This document shows, in pieces, positions 51,585 through 59,686 of a stretch of 64,000 bases of DNA (positions are counted from its first letter, which is position 1; each line of letters opens with the position of its first letter). The notes beneath the pieces are model-generated. The model ran no database searches. It was not told the origin of the DNA and saw nothing but the letters and a program-made list of their open reading frames with translations. The translations under genes and the position numbers were made by a program. The DNA is from Dokdonia sinensis (lineage in GTDB: Bacteria > Bacteroidota > Bacteroidia > Flavobacteriales > Flavobacteriaceae), in contig NZ_REFV01000001.1 of assembly GCF_003688895.1 (NCBI RefSeq), positions 227,503 through 291,502 of the forward strand. The letters run 5' to 3'.

Positions 51585-52199
51585 ATGGTAGACGAATTAG
51601 AATTATTAAAAAAAGACTGGCAAAAGCAGGAAGCCACCCTTCCCAAACTTACCAAAGCAGACATCTACCCGATGTTGCTCAAAAAATCATCTTCTGTAGT
51701 GAAGTGGATTCTTATTGTAAGTGTGATCGAATTTGCATTTTGGATTCTGCTCACGTTTGGCATAAAGCTCGACGGAGAAGGCGCATCAAATGTAGAGTCG
51801 GCAATAGGGAGTACCGTTGAAATTATATCTACCGTAATTCACTTAACAGCATTACTTTTCTTTGTAGGATGGTTCTATAAAAATTATAAAAAAATTGAAA
51901 GTACAGACTCACCTAAGGATTTAATGTACAACATACTCAAGACTCGAAAAACAGTAAAATATTACATCTGGTTTAACATCGCCTTTCTGGTAGTGGGATC
52001 AATTGCCGCCTTTACTATTGTAGAGATTAACAGCCCAGATACCATCGTTGTGGACAACCTTCTCATTGCTGCGCTCGCCTTTATTGCAATTGTAGGGATC
52101 TTTATAGGGCTACTCCTCCTTTTCTACAGATTGATTTATGGAATTTTATTAAGAAGACTAAAAACAAATTACGACGAACTAAAAAAAATGGACTATTAG
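51585..52199 (+). CDS. Membrane protein next to the ECF sigma factor
   Basis: A 204-residue protein. The cytoplasmic N terminus (about 1-40, ELELLKKDWQKQEATLPKL) is helical and charged and is followed by four membrane spans (about 41-60, 82-98, 129-148, 160-183). Its position 4 nt after the sigma gene suggests an anti-sigma or stress-signalling partner. It has no classic zinc-type anti-sigma (HxxxCxxC) motif. The last four bases overlap the convergent acyltransferase gene. Confidence 0.6.
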   Translation: MVDELELLKKDWQKQEATLPKLTKADIYPMLLKKSSSVVKWILIVSVIEFAFWILLTFGIKLDGEGASNVESAIGSTVEIISTVIHLTALLFFVGWFYKNYKKIESTDSPKDLMYNILKTRKTVKYYIWFNIAFLVVGSIAAFTIVEINSPDTIVVDNLLIAALAFIAIVGIFIGLLLLFYRLIYGILLRRLKTNYDELKKMDY

Positions 52200-52999
52200 T
52201 ATTCCCACTTACGTGTTTCGTTCAGCTTTTCTTCGGCCTCGATTTCTTCTGTGGGGATCACTTTCAGGAATGATGGATGTTGCTCTATGGCATACTCAAG
52301 TTGCTCTACAATATGCTCTACGCTATCATTCTCATAATCGATTACGAGAGGCTCTTTAATTTCGAAGGACTGTAGGATACCACGTTTCTTAATACGAAGT
52401 CCCTTTTTGTCAAAACTTCTTCTAAAACCATCTATTACTATAGGAACAACTATAGGCTTATATTGCTTTATAATATGAGCTGTTCCTTTTCTAATAGGTT
52501 TCCAAGGCTTTGTTGTTCCTTGGGGAAAAGTGATTACCCACCCATCATTAAGAGCAATCCCAATATTCTCAGTATCCGAAAAATCTACCTTACGGTCTAT
52601 TTCCTTACCCTTCTCACGCCAAGTCCTACTTACGGTAATCGCTCCCGCATATGCTAGAATGCGTGGCAAAAAACCACTACGCATCGTCTCTCCTGCAGCT
52701 ACATAATACAGGTTTAGTTTTGGATTCCAGAGATAGCCTATATTCTTAATAGAATCATCTCTCCCACTAAGACTCGCATTAAATACGTGAAACATAGAAA
52801 CCACATCTGCAAAGTACGTTTGGTGGTTAGAAACAAAAAGGACTCCCTTATCAGGCAAGTTCTTTAAGACTTCAGAACCCTCAATCTGCAATTCATTAAA
52901 ACCGCGATAGCGCCTATGCGTAAGGGCTCCAGCGATTCTAATCAGCCAGCGTTTTAAGAATAATATATGCCCAAATGGATTGGTCTTAAATAAACCCAT
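52196..52999 (-). CDS. PlsC-type 1-acyl-glycerol-3-phosphate acyltransferase family protein
   Basis: A 267-residue membrane-associated enzyme. Motif I is SNHQTYFADV, where His and Asp are five residues apart instead of the usual four. Motif III is FPQGTTKPWKP (usual FPEGTR), and VVPIVIDGFRRSF matches motif IV. Members add the second acyl chain in phospholipid synthesis. The changed motifs suggest a subfamily with other lipid substrates. It stands alone on the minus strand. Confidence 0.78.
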   Translation of the reverse strand: MGLFKTNPFGHILFLKRWLIRIAGALTHRRYRGFNELQIEGSEVLKNLPDKGVLFVSNHQTYFADVVSMFHVFNASLSGRDDSIKNIGYLWNPKLNLYYVAAGETMRSGFLPRILAYAGAITVSRTWREKGKEIDRKVDFSDTENIGIALNDGWVITFPQGTTKPWKPIRKGTAHIIKQYKPIVVPIVIDGFRRSFDKKGLRIKKRGILQSFEIKEPLVIDYENDSVEHIVEQLEYAIEQHPSFLKVIPTEEIEAEEKLNETRKWEY

Positions 53000-53110
53000 A
53001 GTATAAAAAAAGCGTCATTTTTGACACCTGCCTTTATTAGTTGAAAATAATTCTTTTCAAATTCCTAATCTCAATATAAATTAAAATGAAGATGCTTATT
53101 GGTTTTTATA

Positions 53111-53126
53111 CGCTTTCGCGAAAGCG
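53111..53126. repeat. Dispersed palindrome copy, intergenic
   Basis: Perfect CGCTTTCGCGAAAGCG in the 170-nt gap between the acyltransferase start and the Nudix stop codon; the rest of the gap is featureless. Confidence 0.95.
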
Positions 53127-53169
53127 TAATACTCAAAAAAACAACAAGACAAATATACAAAACCCCAAA

Positions 53170-53811
53170 CTAAAGCACTTGCACCAGAAGTTCCTTCACC
53201 TCACTAAGCATCATTGCCGTAGCACCCCAAACCACGTGACCCTGCAACTCAAACGCAGGGACCGTAATATTTACCGCATAAGAGGTTGTGAGTGTTTGAG
53301 TTATAAGGACCTCATCCGAGAGAAGCTCGGATAACGGCACCTCAATAAGCGCCTCAACCTCGTCTTCTTGAGGTATAAAATTGGGCGTTTCTGAAGTTGT
53401 CCCAATAAAAGACTGTACCCAAAAATTACTGGGAGGAATGTAAATATTGGTCAGTTTACGCACTACTGTGATTCGTTTTCTGGAGACACCTATTTCCTCC
53501 TCAGTTTCGCGCAGGGCTGTTGCCTCAATGTTTTCATCCTCATCTTCTACCTTACCACCTGGAAATCCTACTTGATTCGAGTGTACACCTTTGTAGGTTC
53601 TGCGAAGCATAAGGATCATATAGGTCTCTCCTTTCTTGTTAGGATAAAATAATGCCATCACGCCAGCCTGTCTCGGATTTTGCTTTTCGATATCGGCTTT
53701 CTTAAGCTCTTTGATGCGCTCCATAGGCGCCATTTTGAACTGCGCTTCTTTACCGGGAAGTGGCAAATTGTTTATTTTTGATAAACGTGATACAAACTCA
53801 GAAAACTGCAT
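53170..53811 (-). CDS. Nudix hydrolase, CoA pyrophosphatase-like
   Basis: A 213-residue protein with a full Nudix box (GGKVEDEDENIEATALRETEEEIG, Glu cluster intact), preceded by the upstream region LRRTYKGVHSNQVGFPG that matches the CoA-pyrophosphatase extension. Likely cleaves CoA or related dinucleotides. I chose the ATG at 53811 (MQFSEFVSRLSKINNLPLPG); a longer frame to 53844 would overlap the divergent gene. The two divergent start codons are then only two bases apart. Confidence 0.85.
   Translation of the reverse strand: MQFSEFVSRLSKINNLPLPGKEAQFKMAPMERIKELKKADIEKQNPRQAGVMALFYPNKKGETYMILMLRRTYKGVHSNQVGFPGGKVEDEDENIEATALRETEEEIGVSRKRITVVRKLTNIYIPPSNFWVQSFIGTTSETPNFIPQEDEVEALIEVPLSELLSDEVLITQTLTTSYAVNITVPAFELQGHVVWGATAMMLSEVKELLVQVL
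53773..53780 (+). promoter_or_regulatory. -7 element of the cyclophilin lipoprotein gene
   Basis: TATTTTTG (TAnnTTTG) lies inside the divergent Nudix reading frame, 33 nt before the start codon at 53814. Expected start of transcription is about 53787. Confidence 0.55.
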
Positions 53812-53813
53812 AT

Positions 53814-54521
53814 ATGACTCGATATTTTTTAATGGCAATAGCAATGGTTTGCCTTGCGGGATGTCAAGATACTAAATCCACAAAAAAAGAAACGATTCCC
53901 GAAGTTATAAAAGACACCGTAAAAAAAATTGAAGAAAAAAAGCCCGAGCCACCCAAACTAGGAACGCCTAAAAACCCATTTATGCCAGACCAGTATGCGG
54001 TCAAACCCTTTCTCCAAGCATATGGAGCCGAAAATCCCGAGACCAAGGTCCGTATTGCCACAAGTTTTGGCAATATCGAACTGCAATTATACAACGACAC
54101 CCCATTACATAGAGCAAATTTTATTTTGATGGTAAAAGAAGGATACTTTGACCTTACTGAGTTTTATAGAGTCTCACCCTCGTTTGTGATTCAAGGAGGA
54201 AATTCAGATTCTTATAAAATGGGCAGAAAGCGCAAGGCTATGGGCGATTACTTAATTCCAAACGAATCAAAGTACCGACACAATCGAGGCGCTCTTGCAG
54301 CAGCAAAGTTTGTAGAGCAAAATATAAGCAATGCCTCCTCCCCTTTTGAATTTTATATTGTTCAGAATCCGCTGGGGGCACACCACCTTAATGGTGCTCA
54401 TACTGTTTTTGGACGCGTGACTAAAGGTATGGAAGTAGTAGACGAGATCAATAAAGTACGCGTAGATCAGAGCGAGTGGCCGTTAGAAAAAATCCCGATG
54501 ACGGTTACTATCATAGAATAA
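53814..54521 (+). CDS. Cyclophilin-type peptidyl-prolyl isomerase lipoprotein
   Basis: A 235-residue lipoprotein (lipobox Cys17, MVCLAGC) with a Lys/Glu/Pro-rich linker to about residue 65. The cyclophilin domain follows: FYRVSPSFVIQGGN keeps the catalytic Arg, Phe and Gln, and HTVFGRVTKGMEVVDEI is the end of the fold. It speeds prolyl isomerisation in periplasmic or outer-membrane proteins. The ATG at 53814 is used because it starts the signal peptide. Confidence 0.88.
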   Translation: MTRYFLMAIAMVCLAGCQDTKSTKKETIPEVIKDTVKKIEEKKPEPPKLGTPKNPFMPDQYAVKPFLQAYGAENPETKVRIATSFGNIELQLYNDTPLHRANFILMVKEGYFDLTEFYRVSPSFVIQGGNSDSYKMGRKRKAMGDYLIPNESKYRHNRGALAAAKFVEQNISNASSPFEFYIVQNPLGAHHLNGAHTVFGRVTKGMEVVDEINKVRVDQSEWPLEKIPMTVTIIE

Positions 54522-54548
54522 GTAGCTCGAGGCTGGGTTATTGAAGTT

Positions 54549-54618
54549 GGAAGTTGGAAGTTGGAAGTTGGAAGTTGGAAGTTGGAAGTTGGAAGTTGGA
54601 AGTTGGAAGTTGGAAGTT
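54549..54618. repeat. 7-bp tandem array, unit GGAAGTT
   Basis: Ten perfect units, the longest such array in the window, between the convergent cyclophilin and SpoU methyltransferase genes. Confidence 0.97.
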
Positions 54619-54660
54619 GATAAAAATGACAAAAGTGATTCAACTTTAGTTACTATTCTT

Positions 54661-55458
54661 TTAAAATCCTCTTTGCCTTTTTGCCTCAAAAACCAAAATA
54701 CCAGCTGCCACCGAGACATTCATACTATCTATTGCTCCGCTCATTGGGATAATGATATTTTGTTTGCTGGCTACTCGCCACACCTCGCTCAAGCCTGTTG
54801 CTTCAGTTCCCACCACCAGGGCTGTGGGCGTTGTAAAATCCTGCTCGTGATAGTATTGTGCATCTTGTAATATGGCACTATAAATACTAATTCCCCGCTC
54901 TTTTAGAAACGCAATGACGGATGCTGTACTTCCAGTTGCGACTTGATTTGTAAACACACAACCTACGCTAGATCGTATGATGTTCGGATTGTAGAGGTCG
55001 GTTTTAGGGTTTGCAATGATGAAGGCATCCACATTTGCAGCATCTGCGGTTCGCAGTAAGGCGCCTATATTTCCTGGTTTTTCGGGAGCTTCGGCAACTA
55101 AGATTAAGGGATTTTTGGGAAGTTTTAAGTCGTTTAGATTTTGTTGTTTCGCTTTCGCGAAAGCGATCACCCCTTCCGTGCTCCCTCGATAGGCGAGTTT
55201 TTCATAAACCTCCTGAGAAATCTCTGTGAGGATAATTACAGTATCCTCTACAAACAATGCCAGAAGCGCTTCCTCTGAAACCAACGCAGGCACAAAATAA
55301 AGCGCTGCGATCTCATAACCGCCCTTGATGCAGAGTTCGAGCTCGCGCAGGCCCTCAATGATAAAACCACCCTCCTTTGCACGTATGCGGGATTTAGACT
55401 GTAATTGTAGCAGTCGCTTTACGGTGGAATTCTGGGGGCTGGAAATATATTTAGTCAA
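54661..55458 (-). CDS. TrmH/SpoU family RNA 2'-O-methyltransferase
   Basis: A 265-residue protein with an N-terminal L30e-like substrate-binding domain (ISSPQNSTVKRLLQLQSKSRIRAKEGGFIIEGLREL) and a C-terminal SPOUT knot with all three motifs: EKPGNIGALLRTADAA, ALVVGTEATGLSEVW and IPMSGAIDSMNVSVAAGI. Methylates ribose in rRNA or tRNA with SAM; the target base is not evident. A palindrome copy (55150-55165) encodes GVIAFAKAKQQN between the two domains. Confidence 0.9.
   Translation of the reverse strand: MTKYISSPQNSTVKRLLQLQSKSRIRAKEGGFIIEGLRELELCIKGGYEIAALYFVPALVSEEALLALFVEDTVIILTEISQEVYEKLAYRGSTEGVIAFAKAKQQNLNDLKLPKNPLILVAEAPEKPGNIGALLRTADAANVDAFIIANPKTDLYNPNIIRSSVGCVFTNQVATGSTASVIAFLKERGISIYSAILQDAQYYHEQDFTTPTALVVGTEATGLSEVWRVASKQNIIIPMSGAIDSMNVSVAAGILVFEAKRQRGF
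55150..55165. repeat. Dispersed palindrome copy inside the SpoU methyltransferase
   Basis: Perfect CGCTTTCGCGAAAGCG, read on the minus strand as AFAKA in the inter-domain linker. Confidence 0.95.
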
Positions 55459-55535
55459 AGTACCTCTCTTATTTTAATACAGGGTTAATCTGTGCTAAAG
55501 ATAATTGTTATATTTTGGAGGTTTAAATATGTCTT

Positions 55536-57377
55536 ATGAAAAGATTTCTACTTTTATTGTTATTTGTGAGTGCCGTTTCTTTGAGTCAAGAAAACAGAGA
55601 CATTGAAAATCCGCCACTTGATTTAGAGGTTTGTGATGATGATGGGGATGGGGTTTCCGAATTTGATCTGTCTCAAAATACTCCCATTGTCATTGGATCG
55701 CAAGACCCTAATAATCTCAGTGTCGCATATTTTCTGACTTTAGCTGATGCTACAAATAATAATGGGGGCGCACAGCTTAATGCGACATCCTATTTTAACA
55801 CCTCAAACCCTGAGACAATTTATGTAAGAGTAGATGACTTTACAGATGATTCCTTCGAAATTGATGATTTTGATTTGATTGTTCTTTCTGCTCCTGAGGC
55901 AAATACCAATCCTGACGATTACCTTCTGTGTGATTTTGACCAAGATGGAATAGAAACATTTGACCTGACCATTAGAAATTCTGAAATCTTAGACGGTTTA
56001 GATCCTACTATATATTCGTTAGACTGGTACGAGACCGAGAGTAATGCCGAAAACGAGAATACGGATATTCCTGATCCAATTAATTACACCTCTAGTGGAG
56101 GAAACGTTTATGCTCGCGTTACTAACCAAACGCAAAGCAATTCTACATTTTGTTTTACCATTGTAACGCAAATTCTTGGATTTTCAAATCCTGATATTCC
56201 ATCATCGATATCTAACATAGAAGTCTGCGATAACTCTGAAAGTGGAAGTGACTCCGATGGTATTGCGACCTTTGATCTAACCATTTCAATTGACGAAATT
56301 ACAAATGGGGACCCCAACCTTAACGTAACTTTTTATGCCTCACAGGCCGATTTAAATAGTAATGTAGAAATTGTACCACCCAATGCTTACCAAAGTTTGA
56401 GCAATCCCCAAACAATTTACTTTTTAGCTATTAACAATGAAAATGGCTGTTCGACGCAAGGTACTCTTGAACTTGTTACTTTGAGCCTTCCTATAGAGAA
56501 CAGCCCAAATGATCTAGAAATATGCGAGCCTGATTTTGATGGTTTTGCCAGTTTTGATTTGACAGAAAATGACGCTGTAGTCACAGGTAATCAAGATGTG
56601 AACTCGCTGACGATATCGTATTTTGAGACTGAAGCAGATGCTAACAACAATAGTAGTCCTATATCAGTACCGGAAGCTCATATAAATACTACAAATCCGC
56701 AAACCATATTTTTAAGAGTTGAAAGCAATATCACTAATTGCGTAGACATAGACCTTTTTGATATCGAGGTTACTGATTGCTCTACTACAGATGCAGACGA
56801 AGATGGCGACGGCATTCCAGACGAGGACGAAGACCTCAACGGTAATGGGAACCTAGATGATGACGATACAGATAATGATGACATACCCAACTATCTAGAC
56901 AGCGATGACGACGGCGATCTAGTTGAAACCGAAGACGAAATCGAAGGCATAGGTGCTGGTCGTATGGCCTTTATCGATACGGACGGGGACATGATAGAAA
57001 ACTACCTAGACGACGACGATGACGGAGACCTCATTTTAACCAGAGATGAAGATTACAATGGCAATGGCGACCCGCTGGATGACGACACAGACGGTAACGG
57101 CACACCAGATTTTCTCGATATGGACGTGGCGTTGAGTGTGGATACCTTCAGCGCGATTGCGGTGACGACCTATCCTAATCCTGTGGTGAACGAACTTAGG
57201 ATTGTAGGGGATTCCGCTTTTGCGAAAGCGGCCATCTACTCCATCACAGGCGCATTGATTAAGACCATTGAACGTCGGGAAACACAGGAAATGACGATAG
57301 ATGTAAGTGATCTCAAGTCGGGACTATATTTTGTACAAATACCCGGTGCACCTACTGTCAAATTCATAAAACGATAG
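55536..57377 (+). CDS. Secreted acidic repeat protein with type IX sorting domain
   Basis: A 613-residue protein with a signal peptide (MKRFLLLLLFVSAVSLSQ). Four divergent repeats of about 95 residues each open with a Cys-Asp module (EVCDDDGDGVSEFDL, LLCDFDQDGIETFDL, EVCDNSESGSDSDGIATFDL, EICEPDFDGFASFDL). About 410-530 is an Asp-rich thrombospondin type 3-like calcium segment. A Por secretion tail follows (TTYPNPVVNELRI, GLYFVQIPGAPTVKFIKR). A degenerate palindrome copy (57215-57230) writes SAFAKAAIYS into that tail. Surface-bound or released through T9SS; the partner is unknown. Confidence 0.84.
   Translation: MKRFLLLLLFVSAVSLSQENRDIENPPLDLEVCDDDGDGVSEFDLSQNTPIVIGSQDPNNLSVAYFLTLADATNNNGGAQLNATSYFNTSNPETIYVRVDDFTDDSFEIDDFDLIVLSAPEANTNPDDYLLCDFDQDGIETFDLTIRNSEILDGLDPTIYSLDWYETESNAENENTDIPDPINYTSSGGNVYARVTNQTQSNSTFCFTIVTQILGFSNPDIPSSISNIEVCDNSESGSDSDGIATFDLTISIDEITNGDPNLNVTFYASQADLNSNVEIVPPNAYQSLSNPQTIYFLAINNENGCSTQGTLELVTLSLPIENSPNDLEICEPDFDGFASFDLTENDAVVTGNQDVNSLTISYFETEADANNNSSPISVPEAHINTTNPQTIFLRVESNITNCVDIDLFDIEVTDCSTTDADEDGDGIPDEDEDLNGNGNLDDDDTDNDDIPNYLDSDDDGDLVETEDEIEGIGAGRMAFIDTDGDMIENYLDDDDDGDLILTRDEDYNGNGDPLDDDTDGNGTPDFLDMDVALSVDTFSAIAVTTYPNPVVNELRIVGDSAFAKAAIYSITGALIKTIERRETQEMTIDVSDLKSGLYFVQIPGAPTVKFIKR
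57215..57230. repeat. Decayed palindrome copy inside the T9SS protein
   Basis: CGCTTTTGCGAAAGCG, one substitution from the consensus. The change is silent and AFAKA is kept. Confidence 0.8.
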
Positions 57378-57431
57378 TGTAAGCACTAATTCTTGTTTCC
57401 GACGAATGATTTTCAAAAATATCTAACCAGA

Positions 57432-58220
57432 ATGAAACAAATAGCAATTATCCTACTAGTAGCCTTGACCATACTAAGCTGTGGCGAGACTAAAAACCAA
57501 GAGAAAGAAGAAACTATAGCAGAAAGTACTCCGCAACGCGTTTATCCTGTAGAAATCACTTCGGTATTTGATGCTCACGGCGGTATCCAGAAATGGAATG
57601 CAATGAACAATTTATGCTTTACCCTTGAAAAAGAAGAGGGTAACGAGGTACATACCGTTGACTTAAAATCACGAAAGGCACGCATTGAAACCGAAAATTA
57701 CACGCTCGGATTTGACGGCGAGAAAGTCTGGCTTGCTCAAGATTCGACTTATTTCCAGCCGGAGCGCGCTCGTTTTTATCATAACTTGATGTTCTATTTT
57801 TACGCTATGCCCTTCGTATTGGGCGATGAGGGGATTGCTTATTCTGATGTTGACCCGCTTACAGTAGGCGACGTGAGCTATCCTGGAACTAAGATATCCT
57901 TTGGCGATGGAGTGGGTGATGCTCCAGATGATGAGTACATCTTATACCGCGACCCAAAAACAAATCAGATGGCGTGGCTAGCCTATACTGTAACCTACGG
58001 CAAAAACGAAAAAAGCGACCGTTTCTCATTTATCAAATATGCAGACTGGCAAGAAGTAAATGGATTACAACTCCCCAAAACTTTAGAGTGGTATGCTTTG
58101 GAAGATGGAGTTCCAACTACAAAACGTAGCGAGCGAACTTTTACAAAACCTACCGCGACTGCTACCGAACTCGAAGCTACTATTTTTGAGAAACCTCAGA
58201 ATGGAAAGTTTGTGGAATAG
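57432..58220 (+). CDS. DUF6503-like lipoprotein
   Basis: A 262-residue lipoprotein with lipobox Cys17 (VALTILSC). The ATG at 57432 fits the signal; a TTG at 57393 is too far upstream. Body: VFDAHGGIQKWNAMNNLCFTLE and later repeated beta strands ending with LEWYALEDGVPTTKRSERTF, a pattern I associate with DUF6503. No enzyme motif. Periplasmic or outer-membrane, function unknown. Confidence 0.7.
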   Translation: MKQIAIILLVALTILSCGETKNQEKEETIAESTPQRVYPVEITSVFDAHGGIQKWNAMNNLCFTLEKEEGNEVHTVDLKSRKARIETENYTLGFDGEKVWLAQDSTYFQPERARFYHNLMFYFYAMPFVLGDEGIAYSDVDPLTVGDVSYPGTKISFGDGVGDAPDDEYILYRDPKTNQMAWLAYTVTYGKNEKSDRFSFIKYADWQEVNGLQLPKTLEWYALEDGVPTTKRSERTFTKPTATATELEATIFEKPQNGKFVE

Positions 58221-58228
58221 TTGAGAGC

Positions 58229-58284
58229 TTTGAGCCTTGAGCTTTGAGCTTTGAGCTTTGAGCTTTGAGCTTTGAGCTTTGAGC
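58229..58284. repeat. 7-bp tandem array, unit TTTGAGC
   Basis: Eight units, one with a C for T, just after the DUF6503-like stop codon and before a bidirectional terminator. Confidence 0.95.
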
Positions 58285-58324
58285 AAAAAAATCAAATTTC
58301 TTCTTATTTCAAATTATGCGATAA

Positions 58325-58360
58325 AAAAGCACCATTTCTAGATTTAGAAATGGTGCTTTT
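58325..58360. terminator. Bidirectional terminator
   Basis: A 16-bp stem, AAAAGCACCATTTCTA / TAGAAATGGTGCTTTT, with a 4-nt loop, between convergent genes. Confidence 0.9.
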
Positions 58361-58380
58361 GGTTTGATCGACAATCGTTG

Positions 58381-59685
58381 TTAATCTCTTGCGTATTTCT
58401 CGCTATATCTTTTCCAGAGTTCTGTCTGATGGGTTTCTAGACTGATATCTCTTCCCTGAATGTAGGCTTTAGAAATCTTGTTACCCCGCATATCCAGAGC
58501 GTTTCCTTCGGAGATAAAGAGTGTCGCGTCTTTACCTACTTCTAGCGTACCTGTAGTTTTATCTATACCTAGAATTTTTGCCGCATTGGAAGTAATCATT
58601 TTTAGCGCATCCTCATCGCTCATTCCAAACTGTGTTACTTGCCCTGCATAAAAAGGTAAGTTTCTAGCCTGCCAGTACTCTCCGTCGTAACCCAAAGCAA
58701 CCATCACGCCAGCATCTGCCAGTAATTTTGGCAGTCGGTATGGTAAGTCATAGTCGTGGTCATCCATCGCAGGTAAGTCTTGCACACGTTGAACGATTAC
58801 TGGCATATTAGCCGCTTTTAACTTTTCTACTACTTTATATGCCTGATACCCGCCTACTAAGACCGGTTTTGAGATGTTCATCGCTTTTGCAAAAGCGATG
58901 GCATCTAGAATTTCCCTTTCGGCATTAGCTTGTATGTATAAACGTTGTGTTCCATTAAAAACGCCTTCCATTGCTGCAAAAGGTAGATTTTTATCTGTTG
59001 CATCTTTAGCTTTTGAGAAAGCGGAAGCATTTTTAAAGAATGATTTTACCTTATCGATATCTTCTTGATAATCTTTATTAGGCTTAAAACCTGGCTCTTC
59101 GCCCAGCCACCAGCGACCACGACGCATACTGTTGGGCCAGTTTAGGAAAACACCATCATCTGCCTTGTAAGCAGCGTCTTCCCAGTTCCAAGCATCCAGT
59201 TGCACCACAGAAGATGTTCCAGAAATATCACCACCCTGAGGACGTGTTTGAGCCATAAGCACCCCGTTAGGACGCATACTCTCTACTACTTTAGACTCTG
59301 CATTATAGGCAATAAGCGAACGGATATGCGGATTAAAAGCACCTATCTCGTCGTCATCGTTAGACGCTCTTACAGCACCTACTTCTATGAGTCCAAGTGT
59401 TGTGTTTGTAGCGATGAACCCTGGGTAGACATGTTTGCCTTTTGCGTCTATGACCTTATACTGGAAAACTTCATTTACACCAGAAGCAGGTTTAATAGAC
59501 TTTATTTTCCCATCTTCGATATAGATAATGGCGTTCTCAATAATTTCTCCGTTTCCAATATGAGCCGTGGCCCCAACTATTGAAAATGGTTCAGTTTGCT
59601 TAGGTGCAGGCGTTTGTTGTGCATAAGTCATTGCAAACGTTCCTAGCAACAAGCTTAAAACGATATATTTTTGAATGTTTCTCAT
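58381..59685 (-). CDS. Exported amidohydrolase-family protein without HxH motif
   Basis: A 434-residue protein with a signal peptide (MRNIQKYIVLSLLLGTFAMTYAQ). It has the amidohydrolase composite strand pattern (IYIEDGKIKSIKP, TGTLEVGKDATLFISEGN) and ALGYDGEYW near the usual Asp, but where active members read PGxIDxHxH it has YPGFIATNT, so the metal-binding His pair is missing. Two decayed palindrome copies (58882 and 59009) encode AIAFAKAMN and SAFSKAKD. It follows the 987-residue amidohydrolase by one base. It is probably a non-catalytic partner or has changed chemistry. Confidence 0.8.
   Translation of the reverse strand: MRNIQKYIVLSLLLGTFAMTYAQQTPAPKQTEPFSIVGATAHIGNGEIIENAIIYIEDGKIKSIKPASGVNEVFQYKVIDAKGKHVYPGFIATNTTLGLIEVGAVRASNDDDEIGAFNPHIRSLIAYNAESKVVESMRPNGVLMAQTRPQGGDISGTSSVVQLDAWNWEDAAYKADDGVFLNWPNSMRRGRWWLGEEPGFKPNKDYQEDIDKVKSFFKNASAFSKAKDATDKNLPFAAMEGVFNGTQRLYIQANAEREILDAIAFAKAMNISKPVLVGGYQAYKVVEKLKAANMPVIVQRVQDLPAMDDHDYDLPYRLPKLLADAGVMVALGYDGEYWQARNLPFYAGQVTQFGMSDEDALKMITSNAAKILGIDKTTGTLEVGKDATLFISEGNALDMRGNKISKAYIQGRDISLETHQTELWKRYSEKYARD
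58882..58897. repeat. Palindrome copy with compensated changes
   Basis: CGCTTTTGCAAAAGCG: two symmetric substitutions keep a perfect palindrome and still encode AFAKA on the minus strand. Confidence 0.75.
59009..59023. repeat. Decayed palindrome copy
   Basis: GCTTTTGAGAAAGCG, two substitutions from the consensus; encodes AFSKA on the minus strand, 127 nt from the previous copy in the same gene. Confidence 0.55.
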
Positions 59686-59686
59686 C

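Noticed and set aside
53086-53334. 82-codon plus-strand frame
   Set aside because: Runs through the dispersed palindrome and antisense into the Nudix gene; no protein features.
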